Shown piece by piece: positions 22,075-35,070 of a stretch of DNA of 64,000 nt. The first letter of the stretch is position 1; each line of letters begins with the position of its first letter. Source of the DNA: Henricia sp. BOLD:AAB3569. Taxonomy: Eukaryota > Echinodermata > Asteroidea > Spinulosida > Echinasteridae. Both the position numbers and the translations under genes were made by a program. The stretch lies in assembly GCA_037783545.1 (NCBI GenBank), contig JBBELK010000096.1, positions 3,286,001 through 3,350,000 on the forward strand. Direction: 5' to 3'. Under the pieces are notes generated by a model. That model was not told the origin of the DNA and made no database searches. It saw nothing but the letters and a program-made list of their open reading frames with translations.

Positions 22075-25000
22075 GGCGAAAGTCTGTAAATTTTTCAGGA
22101 CAAATGCGGAATATAGACTGTTTGGAGCATGCAAAATTTGAAGTTCGTCGGAAAATGTATTGACTTCCAAATTTGCCGACGTTTGGACCACACTTTGACC
22201 AAATTCCCGTCCCAAACAAGACTGAGCATGCGCACGAGTGATCAGGAGTACACGGACAGCCACGGTCTGCAGAGCAGGAAGGAAGCCCGAGCCCAGTTTT
22301 CCCTGAACTCTGAAATTTCTCGGCCATTTCCCAGCGAAAGTCTGTCAATTTTTCAGGACAAGTGCGGAATATACACTGTTTGGAGCATGCACAATTTGAA
22401 GTTCGTCGGAAAATTTCTTGACTTCCAAATTTGCCGACGTTTGGACCACACTTTGACCAAATTCCCGTCCCAAACAAGACTGAGCATGCGCACGAGTTAT
22501 CAGGAGTACACGGACAGCCACGGTCTGCAGAGCAGGCAGGAAGCCCAAGCCCAGTTTTCCCTAAACTCTGAAATTTCTCGGCCATTTCCCGGCGAAAGTC
22601 TGTCAATTTTTTCAGGACAAGTGCGGAATATAGACTGTTTGGAGCATGCAAAATTTGAAGTTCGTCGGAAAATTTCTTGACTTCCAAATTTGCCGACGTT
22701 TGGACCACACTTTGACCAAATTCCCGTCCCAAACAAGACTGAGCATGCGCACGAGTGATCAGGAGTACACGGACAGCCACGGTCTGCAGAGCAGGCAGGA
22801 AGCCCGAGCCCAGTTTTCCCTGAACTCTGAAATTTCTCGGCCATTTCGCGGCGAAAGTCTGTCAATTTTTCAGGACAAGTGCGGAATATAGACTGTTTGG
22901 AGCATGCAAAATTTGAAGTTCGTCGGAAAATGTATTGACTTCCAAATTTGCCGACGTTTGGACCACACTTTGACCAAATTCCCGTCCCAAACAAGACTGA
23001 GCATGCGCACGAGTGATCAGGAGTACACGGACAGCCACGGTCTGCAGAGCAGGCAGGAAGCCCGAGCCCAGTTTTTCCTAAACTCTGAAATTTCTCGGCC
23101 ATTTCCTGGCGAAAGTCTGTCAATTTTTCAGGACAAGTGCGGAATATAGACTGTTTGGAGCATGCAAAATTTGAAGTTCGTCGGAAAATGTCTTGACTTC
23201 CAAATTTGCCGACGTTTGGACCACACTTTGACCAAATTCCAGTCCCAAACAAGACTGAGCATGCGCACGAGTGATCAAGAGTACACGGACAGCCACGGTC
23301 TGCAGAGCAGGCAGGAAGCCCAAGCCCAGTTTTCCCTAAACTCTGAAATTTCTCGGCCATTTCCCGGCGAAAGTCTGTCAATTTTTTCAAGACAAGTGCG
23401 GAATATACACTGTTTGGAGCATGCAAAATTTGAAGTTTGTCGGAAAATTTATTGACTTCCAAATTTGCCGACGTTTGGACCACACTTTGACCAAATTCCC
23501 GTCCCAAACAAGACTGAGCATGCGCACGAGTGATCAGGAGTACACGGACAGCCACGGTCTGCAGAGCAGGCAGGAAGCCCGAGCCCAGTTTTCCCTGAAC
23601 TCTGAAATTTCTCGGCCATTTCGCGGCGAAAGTCTGTCAATTTTTCAGGACAAGTGCGGAATATAGACTGTTTGGAGCATGCAAAATTTGAAGTTCGTCG
23701 GAAAATGTATTGACTTCCAAATTTGCCGACGTTTGGACCACACTTTGACCAAATTCCCGTCCTAAACAAGACTGAGCATGCGCACGAGTGATCAGGAGTA
23801 CACGGACAGCAACGGTCTGCAGAGCAGGCAGGAAGCCCGAGCCCAGTTTTCCCTGAACTCTGAACTTTCTCGGCCATTTCCCAGCGAAAGTCTGTCAATT
23901 TTTCAAGACAAGTGCGGAATATACACTGTTTGGAGCATGCACAATTTGAAGTTCGTCGGAAAATTTCTTGACTTCCAAATTTGCCGACGTTTGGACCACA
24001 CTTTGACGAAATTCCCGTCCCAAACAAGACTGAGCATGCGCACGAGTGATCAAGAGTACACGGACAGCCACGGTCTGCAGAGCAGGCAGGAAGCCCGAGC
24101 CCAGTTTTCCCTGAACTCTGAAATTTCTCGGCCATTTCCCGGCGAAAGTCTGTCAATTTTTCAGGACAAGTGCGGAATATACACTGTTTGGAGCATGCAC
24201 AATTTGAAGTTCGTCGGAAAATTTCTTGACTTCCAAATTTGCCGACGTTTGGACCACACTTTGACCAAATTCCAGTCCCAAACAAGACTGAGCATGCGCA
24301 CGAGTGATCAGGAGTACACGGACAGCCACGGTCTGCAGAGCAGGCAGGAAGCCCGAGCCCAGTTTTACCTAAACTCTGAAATTTCTCGGCCATTTCCCGG
24401 CGAAAGTCTATCAATTTTTCAGGACAAGTGCGGAATATAGACTGTTTGGAGCATGCAAAATTTGAAGTTTGTCGGAAAATTTCTTGACTTCCAAATTTGC
24501 CGACGTTTGGACCACACTTTGACCAAATTCCCGTCCCAAACAAGACTGAGCATGCGCACGAGTGATCAGGAGTACACGGACAGCCACGGTCTGCAGAGCA
24601 GGCAGGAAGCCCGAGCCCAGTTTTCCCTAAACTCTGAAATTTCTCGGCCATTTCCTGGCGAAAGTCTGTCAATTTGTCAGGACAAGTGCGGAATATAGAC
24701 TGTTTGGAGCATGCACAATTTGAAGTTCGTCGGAAAATTTCTTGACTTCCAAATTTGCCGACGTTTGGACCACACTTTGACCAAATTCCAGTCCCAAACA
24801 AGACTGAGCATGCGCACGAGTGATCAGGAGTACACGGACAGCCACGGTCTGGAGAGCAGGCAGGAAGCCCGAGCCCAGTTTTCCCTGAACTCTGAAATTT
24901 CTCGGCCATTTCCCGGCGAAAGTCTGTCAATTTTTCAGGACAAGTGCGGAATACAGACTGTTTGGAGCATGCACAATTTGAAGTTCGTCGGAAAATTTCT

Positions 25001-26439
25001 TGACTTCCAAATTTGCCGACGTTTGGACCACACTTTGACCAAATTCCAGTCCCAAACAAGACTGAGCATGCGCACGAGTGATCAGGAGTACACGGACAGC
25101 CACGGTCTGGAGAGCAGGCAGGAAGCCCGAGCCCAGTTTTCCCTGAACTCTGAAATTTCTCGGCCATTTCCCGGCGAAAGTCTGTCAATTTTTCAGGACA
25201 AGTGCGGAATATACACTGTTTGGAGCATGCACAATTTGAAGTTCGTCGGAAAATTTCTTGACTTCCAAATTTGCCGACGTTTGGACCACACTTTGACCAA
25301 ATTCCAGTCCCAAACAAGACTGAGCATGCGCACGAGTGATCAGGAGTACACGGACAGCCACGGTCTGGAGAGCAGGCAGGAAGCCCGAGCCCAGTTTTCC
25401 CTGAACTCTGAAATTTCTCGGCCATTTCCCGGCGAAAGTCTGTCAATTTTTCAGGACAAGTGCGGAATATACACTGTTTGGAGCATGCACAATTTGAAGT
25501 TCGTCGGAAAATTTCTTGACTTCCAAATTTGCCGACGTTTGGACCACACTTTGACCAAATTCCAGTCCCAAACAAGACTGAGCATGCGCACGAGTGATCA
25601 GGAGTACACGGACAGCCACGGTCTGGAGAGCAGGCAGGAAGCCCGAGCCCAGTTTTCCCTGAACTCTGAAATTTCTCGGCCATTTCCCGGCGAAAGTCTA
25701 TCAATTTTTCAGGACAAGTGCGGAATATAGACTGTTTGGAGCATGCAAAATTTGAAGTTTGTCGGAAAATTTCTTGACTTCCAAATTTGCCGACGTTTGG
25801 ACCACACTTTGACCAAATTCCCGTCCCAAACAAGACTGAGCATGCGCACGAGTGATCAGGAGTACACGGACAGCCACGGTCTGCAGAGCAGGCAGGAAGC
25901 CCGAGCCCAGTTTTCCCTGAACTCTGAAATTTCTCGGCCATTTCCCGGCGAAAGTCTGTGAATTTTTCAGGACAAATGCGGAATATAGACTGTTTGGAGC
26001 ATGCACAATTTGAAGTTCGTCGGAAAAATTCTTGACTTCCAAATTTGCCGACGTTTGGACCACACTTTGACCAAATTCCCGTCCCAAACAAGACTGAGCA
26101 TGCGCACGAGTGATCAGGAGTACACGGACAGCCACGGTCTGCAGAGCAGGCAGGAAGCCCGAGACCAGTTTTCCCTGAACTCTGAAATTTCTCGGCCATT
26201 TCGCGGCGAAAGTCTGTCAATTTTTCAGGACAAGTGCGGAATATAGACTGTTTGGAGCATGCAAAATTTGAAGTTCGTCGGAAAATGTATTGACTTCCAA
26301 ATTTGCCGACGTTTGGACCACACTTTGACCAAATTCCCGTCCTAAACAAGACTGAGCATGCGCACGAGTGATCAGGAGTACACGGACAGCAACGGTCTGC
26401 AGAGCAGGCAGGAAGCCCGAGCCCAGTTTTCCCTGAACT
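20770..26439. repeat. Segmental duplication, copy 2 (partner 9,667-16,110)
   Basis: This 5,670-bp block corresponds to 9,667-16,110 minus one 774-bp trimer. It keeps the order of the partner: trimer remnants, a CAGGAAGGAAGCC monomer (near 22,276), the CAGTTTTACC/CAATTTGTCAGG trimer (23.9-24.7 kb), and four GGTCTGGAGAGC monomers (24,711-25,742). It ends where GAACTGTGAAATT (G at 26,440) departs from the partner. Private changes such as GAGTTATCAGG near 22,495 post-date the duplication. Confidence 0.8.
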
Positions 26440-29400
26440 GTGAAATTTCTCGGCCATTTCCCAGCGAAAGTCTGTCAATTTTTCAGGACAAGTGCGGAAT
26501 ATAGACTGTTTGGAGCATGCAAAATTTGAAGTTCGTCGGAAAATTTCTTGACTTCCAAATTTGCCGACGTTTGGACCACACTTTGACCAAATTCCCGTCC
26601 CAAACAAGACTGAGCATGCGCACGAGTGATCAGGAGTACACGGACAGCCACGGTCTGCAGAGCAGGCAGGAAGCCCGAGCCCAGTTTTCCCTGAACTCTG
26701 AAATTTCTCGGCCATTTCGCGGCGAAAGTCTGTCAATTTTTCAGGACAAGTGCGGAATATAGACTGTTTGGAGCATGCAAAATTTGAAGTTCGTCGGAAA
26801 ATGTATTGACTTCCAAATTTGCCGACGTTTGGACCACACTTTGACCAAATTCCCGTCCTAAACAAGACTGAGCATGCGCACGAGTGATCAGGAGTACACG
26901 GACAGCAACGGTCTGCAGAGCAGGCAGGAAGCCCGAGCCCAGTTTTCCCTGAAATCTGAACTTTCTCGGCCATTTCCCAGCGAAAGTCTGTCAATTTTTC
27001 AGGACAAGTGCGGAATATACACTGTTTGGAGCATGCACAATTTGAAGTTCGTAGGAAAATTTCTTGACTTCCAAATTTGCCGACCTTTGGACCACACTTT
27101 GACCAAATTCCCGTCCCAAACAAGACTGAGCATGCGCACGAGTGATCAAGAGTACACGGACAGCCACGGTCTGCAGAGCAGGCAGGAAGCCCGAGCCCAG
27201 TTTTCCCTAAACTCTGAAATTTCTCGGCCATTTACCGGCGAAAGTCTATCAATTTTTCAGGACAAGTGCGGAATATACACTGTTTGGAGCATGCACAATT
27301 TGAAATTCGTCGGAAAATTTCTTGACTTCCAAATTTGCCGACGTTTGGACCACACTTTGACCAAATTCCAGTCCCAAACAAGACTGAGCATGCGCACGAG
27401 TGATCAGGAGTACACGGACAGCCACGGTCTGCAGAGCAGGCAGGAAGCCCAAGCCCAGTTTTCCCTAAACTCTGAAATTTCTCGACCATTTCCCGGCGAA
27501 AGTCTGTCAATTTTTTCAGGACAAGTGTGGAATATAGACTGTTTGGAGCATGCACAATTTGAAGTTCGTGGGAAAATTTCTTGACTTCCAAATTTGCCGA
27601 CGTTTGGACCACACTTTGACCAAATTCCCGTCCCAAACAAGACTGAGCATGCGCACGAGTGATCAGGAGTACACGGACAGCCACGGTCTGCAGAGCAGGC
27701 AGGAAGCCCGAGCCCAGTTTTCCCTAAACTCTGAAATTTCTCGGCCATTTCCTGGCGAAAGTCTGTCAATTTTTCAGGACAAGTGCGGAATATAGACTGT
27801 TTGGAGCATGCAAAATTTGAAGTTCGTCGGAAAATGTCTTGACTTCCAAATGTGCCGACGTTTGGACCACACTTTGACCAAATTCCCGTCCCAAACAAGA
27901 CTGAGCATGCGCACGAGTGATCAGGAGTACACGGACAGCCACGGTCTGCAGAGCAGGCAGGAAGCCCAAGCCCAGTTTTCCCTAAACTCTGAAATTTCTC
28001 GGCCATTTCCCGGCGAAAGTCTGTCAATTTTTTCAGGACAAGTGCGGAATATAGACTGTTTGGAGCATGCAAAATTTGAAGTTCGTCGGAAAATTTCTTG
28101 ACTTCCAAATTTGCCGACGTTTGGACTACACTTTGACCAAATTCCCGTCCCAAACAAGACTGAGCATGCGCACGAGTGATCAGGAGTACACGGACAGCCA
28201 CGGTCTGCAGAGCAGGAAGGAAGCCCGAGCCCAGTTTTCCCTGAACTCTGAAATTTCTCGGCCATTTCCCAGCGAAAGTCTGTCAATTTTTCAGGACAAG
28301 TGCGGAATATACACTGTTTGGAGCATGCACAATTTGAAGTTCGTCGGAAAATTTCTTGACTTCCAAATTTGCCGACGTTTGGACCACACTTTGACCAAAT
28401 TCCCGTCCCAAACAAGACTGAGCATGCGCACGAGTGATCAGGAGTACACGGACAGCCACGGTCTGCAGAGCAGGCAGGAAGCCCAAGCCCAGTTTTCCCT
28501 AAACTCTGAAATTTCTCGGCCATTTCCCGGCGAAAGTCTGTCAATTTTTTCAAGACAAGTGCGGAATATAGACTGTTTGGAGCATGCAAAATTTGAAGTT
28601 CGTTGGAAAATGTATTGACTTCCAAATTTGCCGACGTTTGGACCACACTTTGACCAAATTCCCGTCCTAAACAAGACTGAGCATGCGCACGAGTGATCAG
28701 GAGTACACGGACAGCAACGGTCTGCAGAGCAGGCAGGAAGCCCGAGCCCAGTTTTCCCTGAACTCTGAACTTTCTCGGCCATTTCCCAGCGAAAGTCTGT
28801 CAATTTTTCAGGACAAGTGCGGAATATACACTGTTTGGAGCATGCACAATTTGAAGTTCGTAGGAAAATTTCTTGACTTCCAAATTTGCCGACGTTTGGA
28901 CCACACTTTGACCAAATTCCAGTCCCAAACAAGACTGAGCATGCGCACGAGTGATCAAGAGTACACGGACAGCCACGGTCTGCAGAGCAGGCAGGAAGCC
29001 CAAGCCCAGTTTTCCCTAAACTCTGAAATTTCTCGACCATTTCCCGGCGAAAGTCTGTCAATTTTTTCAGGACAAGTGCGGAATATAGACTGTTTGGAGC
29101 ATGCAAAATTTGAAGTTCGTCGGAAAATTTCTTGACTTCCAAATTTGCCGACGTTTGGACCACACTTTGACCAAATTCCCGTCCCAAACAAGACTGAGCA
29201 TGCGCACGAGTGATCAGGAGTACACGGACAGCCACGGTCTGCAGAGCAGGCAGGAAGCCCGAGCCCAGTTTTCCCTAAACTCTGAAATTTCTCGGCCATT
29301 TCCTGGCGAAAGTCTGTCAATTTTTCAGGACAAGTGCGGAATATAGACTGTTTGGAGCATGCAAAATTTGAAGTTCGTCGGAAAATGTCTTGACTTCCAA

Positions 29401-31110
29401 ATTTGCCGACGTTTGGACCACACTTTGACCAAATTCCCGTCCCAAACAAGACTGAGCATGCGCACGAGTGATCAGGAGTACACGGACAGCCACGGTCTGC
29501 AGAGCAGGCAGGAAGCCCAAGCCCAGTTTTCCCTAAACTCTGAAATTTCTCGGCCATTTACCGGCGAAAGTCTGTCAATTTTTTCAGGACAAGTGCGGAA
29601 TATAGACTGTTTGGAGCATGCACAATTTGAAGTTCGTCGGAAAATTTATTGACTTCCAAATTTGCCGACGTTTGGACCACACTTTGACCAAATTCCCGTC
29701 CCAAACAAGACTGAGCATGCGCACGAGTGATCAGGAGTACACGGACAGCCACGGTCTGCAGAGCAGGAAGGAAGCCCGAGCCCAGTTTTCCCTGAACTCT
29801 GAAATTTCTCGGCCATTTCCCAGCGAAAGTCTGTCAATTTTTCAGGACAAGTGCGGAATATACACTGTTTGGAGCATGCACAATTTGAAGTTCGTCGGAA
29901 AATTTCTTGACTTCCAAATTTGCCGACGTTTGGACCACACTTTGACCAAATTCCCGTCCCAAACAAGACTGAGCATGCGCACGAGTGATCAGGAGTACAC
30001 GGACAGCCACGGTCTGCAGAGCAGGCAGGAAGCCCAAGCCCAGTTTTCCCTAAACTCTGAAATTTCTCGGCCATTTCCCGGCGAAAGTCTGTCATTTTTT
30101 TCAGGACAAGTGCGGAATATAGACTGTTTGGAGCATGCAAAATTTGAAGTTCGTCGGAAAATTTCTTGACTTCCAAATTTGCCGACGTTTGGACCACACT
30201 TTGACCAAATTCCCGTCCCAAACAAGACTGAGCATGCGCACGAGTGATCAGGAGTACACGGACAGCCACGGTCTGCAGAGCAGGCAGGAAGCCCGAGCCC
30301 AGTTTTCCCTGAACTCTGAAATTTCTCGGCCATTTCGCGGCGAAAGTCTGTCAATGTTTCAAAACAAGTGCGGAATATAGACTGTTTGGAGCATGCACAA
30401 TTTGAAGTTCGTCGGAAAATTTCTTGACTTCCAAATTTGCCGACGTTTGGACCACACTTTGACCAAATTCCAGTCCCAAACAAGACTGAGCATGCGCACG
30501 AGTGATCAGGAGTACACGGACAGCCACGGTCTGCAGAGCAGGCAGGAAGCCCGAGCCCAGTTTTCCCTGAACTCTGAAATTTCTCGGCCATTTCCCGGCG
30601 AAAGTCTGTGAATTTGTCAGGACAAGTACGGAATATAGACTGTTTGGAGCATGCAAAATTTGAAGTTCGTCGGAAAAATTCTTGACTTCCAAATTTGCCG
30701 ACGTTTGGACCACACTTTGACCAAATTCCCGTCCCAAACAAGACTGAGCATGCGCACGAGTGATCAGGAGTACACGGACAGCCACGGTCTGCAGAGCAGG
30801 CAGTAAGCCCGAGCCCAGTTTTCCCTAAACTCTGAAATTTCTCGACCATTTCCCGGCGAAAGTCTGTCAATTTTTCAGGACAAGTGCGGAATATAGACTG
30901 TTTGGAGCATGCAAAATTTGAAGTTCGTCGGAAAATGTCTTGACTTCCAAATTTGCCGACGTTTGGACCACACTTTGACCAAATTCCCGTCCCAAACAAG
31001 ACTGAGCATGCGCACGAGTGATCAGGAGTACACGGACAGCCACGGTCTGCAGAGCAGGCAGGAAGCCCAAGCCCAGTTTTCCCTGAACTCTGAAATTTAT
31101 CGGCCATTTC
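26440..31110. repeat. Irregular monomer block, 26.4-31.1 kb
   Basis: About 18 monomers without one clear duplication period. 258-bp and 259-bp types alternate. Type-b GTCCTAAACAAG occurs near 26,860 and 28,670, and CAGGAAGGAAGCC near 28,214 and 29,766. CTCGACC begins to appear (near 27,484 and 29,035), a variant common in the next 15 kb. The block looks like a transition between the left trimer-rich domain and the right domain. A minus-strand stop-like change (CAGTAAGCC) lies near 30,803. No non-satellite sequence is visible. Confidence 0.8.
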
Positions 31111-34100
31111 CCGGCGAAAGTCTGTCAATTTTTTCAGGACAAGTGCGGAATATAGACTGTTTGGAGCATGCAAAATTTGAAGTTCGTCGGAAAATTTCTT
31201 GACTTCCAAATTTGCCGACGTTTGGACCACACTTTGACCAAATTCCCGTCCCAAACAAGACTGAGCATGCGCACGAGTGATCAGGAGTACACGGACAGCC
31301 ACGGTCTGCAGAGCAGGCAGGAAGCCCGAGCCCAGTTTTCCCTAAACTCTGAAATTTCTCGGCCATTTCCCGGGCGAAAGTCTGTCAATTTTTCAGGACA
31401 AGTGCGGAATATAGACTGTTTGGAGCATGCAAAATTTGAAGTTTGTCGGAAAATTTCTTGACTTCCAAATTTGCCGACGTTTGGACCACACTTTGACCAA
31501 ATTCCCGTCCCAAACAAGACTGAGCATGCGCACGAGTGATCAGGAGTACACGGACAGCCACGGTCTGCAGAGCAGGCAGGAAGCCCGAGCCCAGTTTCCC
31601 CTAAACTCTGAAATTTCTCGGCCATTTCCTGGCGAAAGTCTGTCAATTTGTCAGGACAAGTGCGGAATATAGACTGTTTGGAGCATGCACAATTTGAAGT
31701 TCGTCGGAAAAATTCTTGACTTCCAAATTTGCCGACGTTTGGACCACACTTTGACCAAATTCCCGTCCCAAACAAGACTGAGCATGCGCACGAGTGATCA
31801 GGAGTACACGGACAGCCACGGTCTGCAGAGCAGGCAGGAAGCCCGAGCCCAGTTTTCCCTAAACTCTGAAATTTCTCGACCATTTCCCGGCGAAAGTCTG
31901 TCAATTTTTCAGGACAAGTGCGGAATATAGACTGTTTGGAGCATGCAAAATTTGAAGTTCGTCGGAAAATGTCTTGACTTCCAAATTTGCCGACGTTTGG
32001 ACCACACTTTGACCAAATTCCCGTCCCAAACAAGACTGAGCATGCGCACGAGTGATCAGGAGTACACGGACAGCCACGGTCTGCAGAGCAGGCAGGAAGC
32101 CCAAGCCCAGTTTTCCCTGAACTCTGAAATTTCTCGGCCATTTCCCGGCGAAAGTCTGTCAATTTTTTCAGGACAAGTGCGGAATATAGACTGTTTGGAG
32201 CATGCAAAATTTGAAGTTCGTCGGAAAATTTCTTGACTTCCAAATTTGCCGACGTTTGGACCACACTTTGACCAAATTCCAGTCCCAAACAAGACTGAGC
32301 ATGCGCACGAGTGATCAGGAGAACACGGACAGCCACGGTCTGCAGAGCAGGCAGGAAGCCCGAGCCCAGTTTTCCCTGAACTCTGAAATTTCTCGACCAT
32401 TTCCCGGCGAAAGTCTGTCAATTTTTCAGAACAAGTGCGGAATATAGACTGTTTGGAGCATGCACAATTTGAAGTTCGTCGGAAAATTTCTTGACTTCCA
32501 AATTTGCCGACGTTTGGACCACACTTTGACCAAATTCCCGTCCCAAACAAGACTGAGCATGCGCACGAGTGATCAGGAGTACACGGACAGCCACGGTCTG
32601 CAGAGCAGGCAGGAAGCCCGAGCCCAAATTTCCTAAACTCTGAAATTTCTCGGCCATTTCCCGGCGAAAGTCTGTCAATTTTTACAGGACAAGTGCGGAG
32701 TATAGACTGTTTGGAGCATGCAAAATTTGAAGTTCGTCGGAAAATTTATTGACTTCCAAATTTGCCGACATTTGGACCACACTTTGACCAAATTCCCGTC
32801 CCAAACAAGACTGAGCATGCGCACGAGTGATCAGGAGTACACGGACAGCCACGGTCTGCAGAGCAGGCAGGAAGCCCGAGCCCAGTTTTCCCTGAACTCT
32901 GAAATTTCTCGACCATTTCCCGGCGAAAGTCTGTCAATTTTTCAGAACAAGTGCGGAATATAGACTGTTTGGAGCATGCACAATTTGAAGTTCGTCGGAA
33001 AATTTCTTGACTTCCAAATTTGCCGACGTTTGGACCACACTTTGACCAAATTCCCGTCCCAAACAAGACTGAGCATGCGCACGAGTGATCAGGAGTACAC
33101 GGACAGCCACGGTCTGCAGAGCAGGCAGGAAGCCCGAGCCCAGTTTTCCCTAAACTCTGAAATTTCTCGGCCATTTTCCGGCGAAAGTCTGTCAATTTTT
33201 TCAGGACAAGTGCGGAATATAGACTGTTTGGAGCATGCAAAATTTGAAGTTCGTCGGAAAATTTCTTGACTTCCAAATTTGCCGACGTTTGGACCACACT
33301 TTGACCAAATTCCCGTCCCAAACAAGACTGAGCATGCGCACGAGTGATCAGGAGTACACGGACAGCCACGGTCTGCAGAGCAGGCAGGAAGCCCGAGCCC
33401 AGTTTTCCCTAAACTCTGAAATTTCTCGGCCATTTCCCGGGCGAAAGTCTGTCAATTTTTCAGGACAAGTGCGGAATATAGACTGTTTGGAGCATGCAAA
33501 ATTTGAAGTTTGTCGGAAAATTTCTTGACTTCCAAATTTGCCGACGTTTGGACCACACTTTGACCAAATTCCCGTCCCAAACAAGACTGAGCATGCGCAC
33601 GAGTGATCAGGAGTACACGGACAGCCACGGTCTGCAGAGCAGGCAGGAAGCCCGAGCCCAGTTTCCCCTAAACTCTGAAATTTCTCGGCCATTTCCTGGC
33701 GAAAGTCTGTCAATTTGTCAGGACAAGTGCGGAATATAGACTGTTTGGAGCATGCACAATTTGAAGTTCGTCGGAAAAATTCTTGACTTCCAAATTTGCC
33801 GACGTTTGGACCACACTTTGACCAAATTCCCGTCCCAAACAAGACTGAGCATGCGCACGAGTGATCAGGAGTACACGGACAGCCACGGTCTGCAGAGCAG
33901 GCAGGAAGCCCGAGCCCAGTTTTCCCTAAACTCTGAAATTTCTCGACCATTTCCCGGCGAAAGTCTGTCAATTTTTCAGGACAAGTGCGGAATATAGACT
34001 GTTTGGAGCATGCAAAATTTGAAGTTCGTCGGAAAATGTCTTGACTTCCAAATTTGCCGACGTTTGGACCACACTTTGACCAAATTCCCGTCCCAAACAA

Positions 34101-34964
34101 GACTGAGCATGCGCACGAGTGATCAGGAGTACACGGACAGCCACGGTCTGCAGAGCAGGCAGGAAGCCCAAGCCCATTTTTTTCCTGAACTCTGAAATTT
34201 CTCGGCCATTTCCCGGCGAAAGTCTGTCAATTTTTTCAGGACAAGTGCGGAATATAGACTGTTTGGAGCATGCAAAATTTGAAGTTCGTCGGAAAATTTC
34301 TTGACTTCCAAATTTGCCGACGTTTGGACCACACTTTGACCAAATTCCAGTCCCAAACAAGACTGAGCATGCGCACGAGTGATCAGGAGAACACGGACAG
34401 CCACGGTCTGCAGAGCAGGCAGGAAGCCCGAGCCCAGTTTTCCCTGAACTCTGAAATTTCTCGACCATTTCCCGGCGAAAGTCTGTCAATTTTTCAGAAC
34501 AAGTGCGGAATATAGACTGTTTGGAGCATGCACAATTTGAAGTTCGTCGGAAAATTTCTTGACTTCCAAATTTGCCGACGTTTGGACCACACTTTGACCA
34601 AATTCCCGTCCCAAACAAGACTGAGCATGCGCACGAGTGATCAGGAGTACACGGACAGCCACGGTCTGCAGAGCAGGCAGGAAGCCCGAGCCCAAATTTC
34701 CTAAACTCTGAAATTTCTCGGCCATTTCCCGGCGAAAGTCTGTCAATTTTTACAGGACAAGTGCGGAGTATAGACTGTTTGGAGCATGCAAAATTTGAAG
34801 TTCGTCGGAAAATTTATTGACTTCCAAATTTGCCGACATTTGGACCACACTTTGACCAAATTCCCGTCCCAAACAAGACTGAGCATGCGCACGAGTGATC
34901 AGGAGTACACGGACAGCCACGGTCTGCAGAGCAGGCAGGAAGCCCGAGCCCAGTTTTCCCTAAA
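31111..34964. repeat. Eight-monomer higher-order repeat, period 2,067 bp, about 1.9 copies
   Basis: Bases from about 31,111 to 32,896 match about 33,178 to 34,964. The offset is 2,067, rising to 2,068 after a one-base gain near 34,175 (CCCATTTTTTTCC versus CCCAGTTTTCC). Shared private marks include an extra G in CCCGGGCGAAAG (near 31,371 and 33,438), CAGTTTCCCC, GGAGAACACGG, CCCAAATTTCC (one base shorter) and GCGGAGTATAG. Sharing of one-base indels makes common descent secure. Confidence 0.85.
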
Positions 34965-35070
34965 CTCTGAAATTTCTCGGCCATTTCCCGGCGAAAGTCT
35001 GTCAATTTTTCAGGACAAGTGCGGAATATAGACTGTTTGGAGCTTGCAAAATTTGAAGTTTGTCGGAAAA

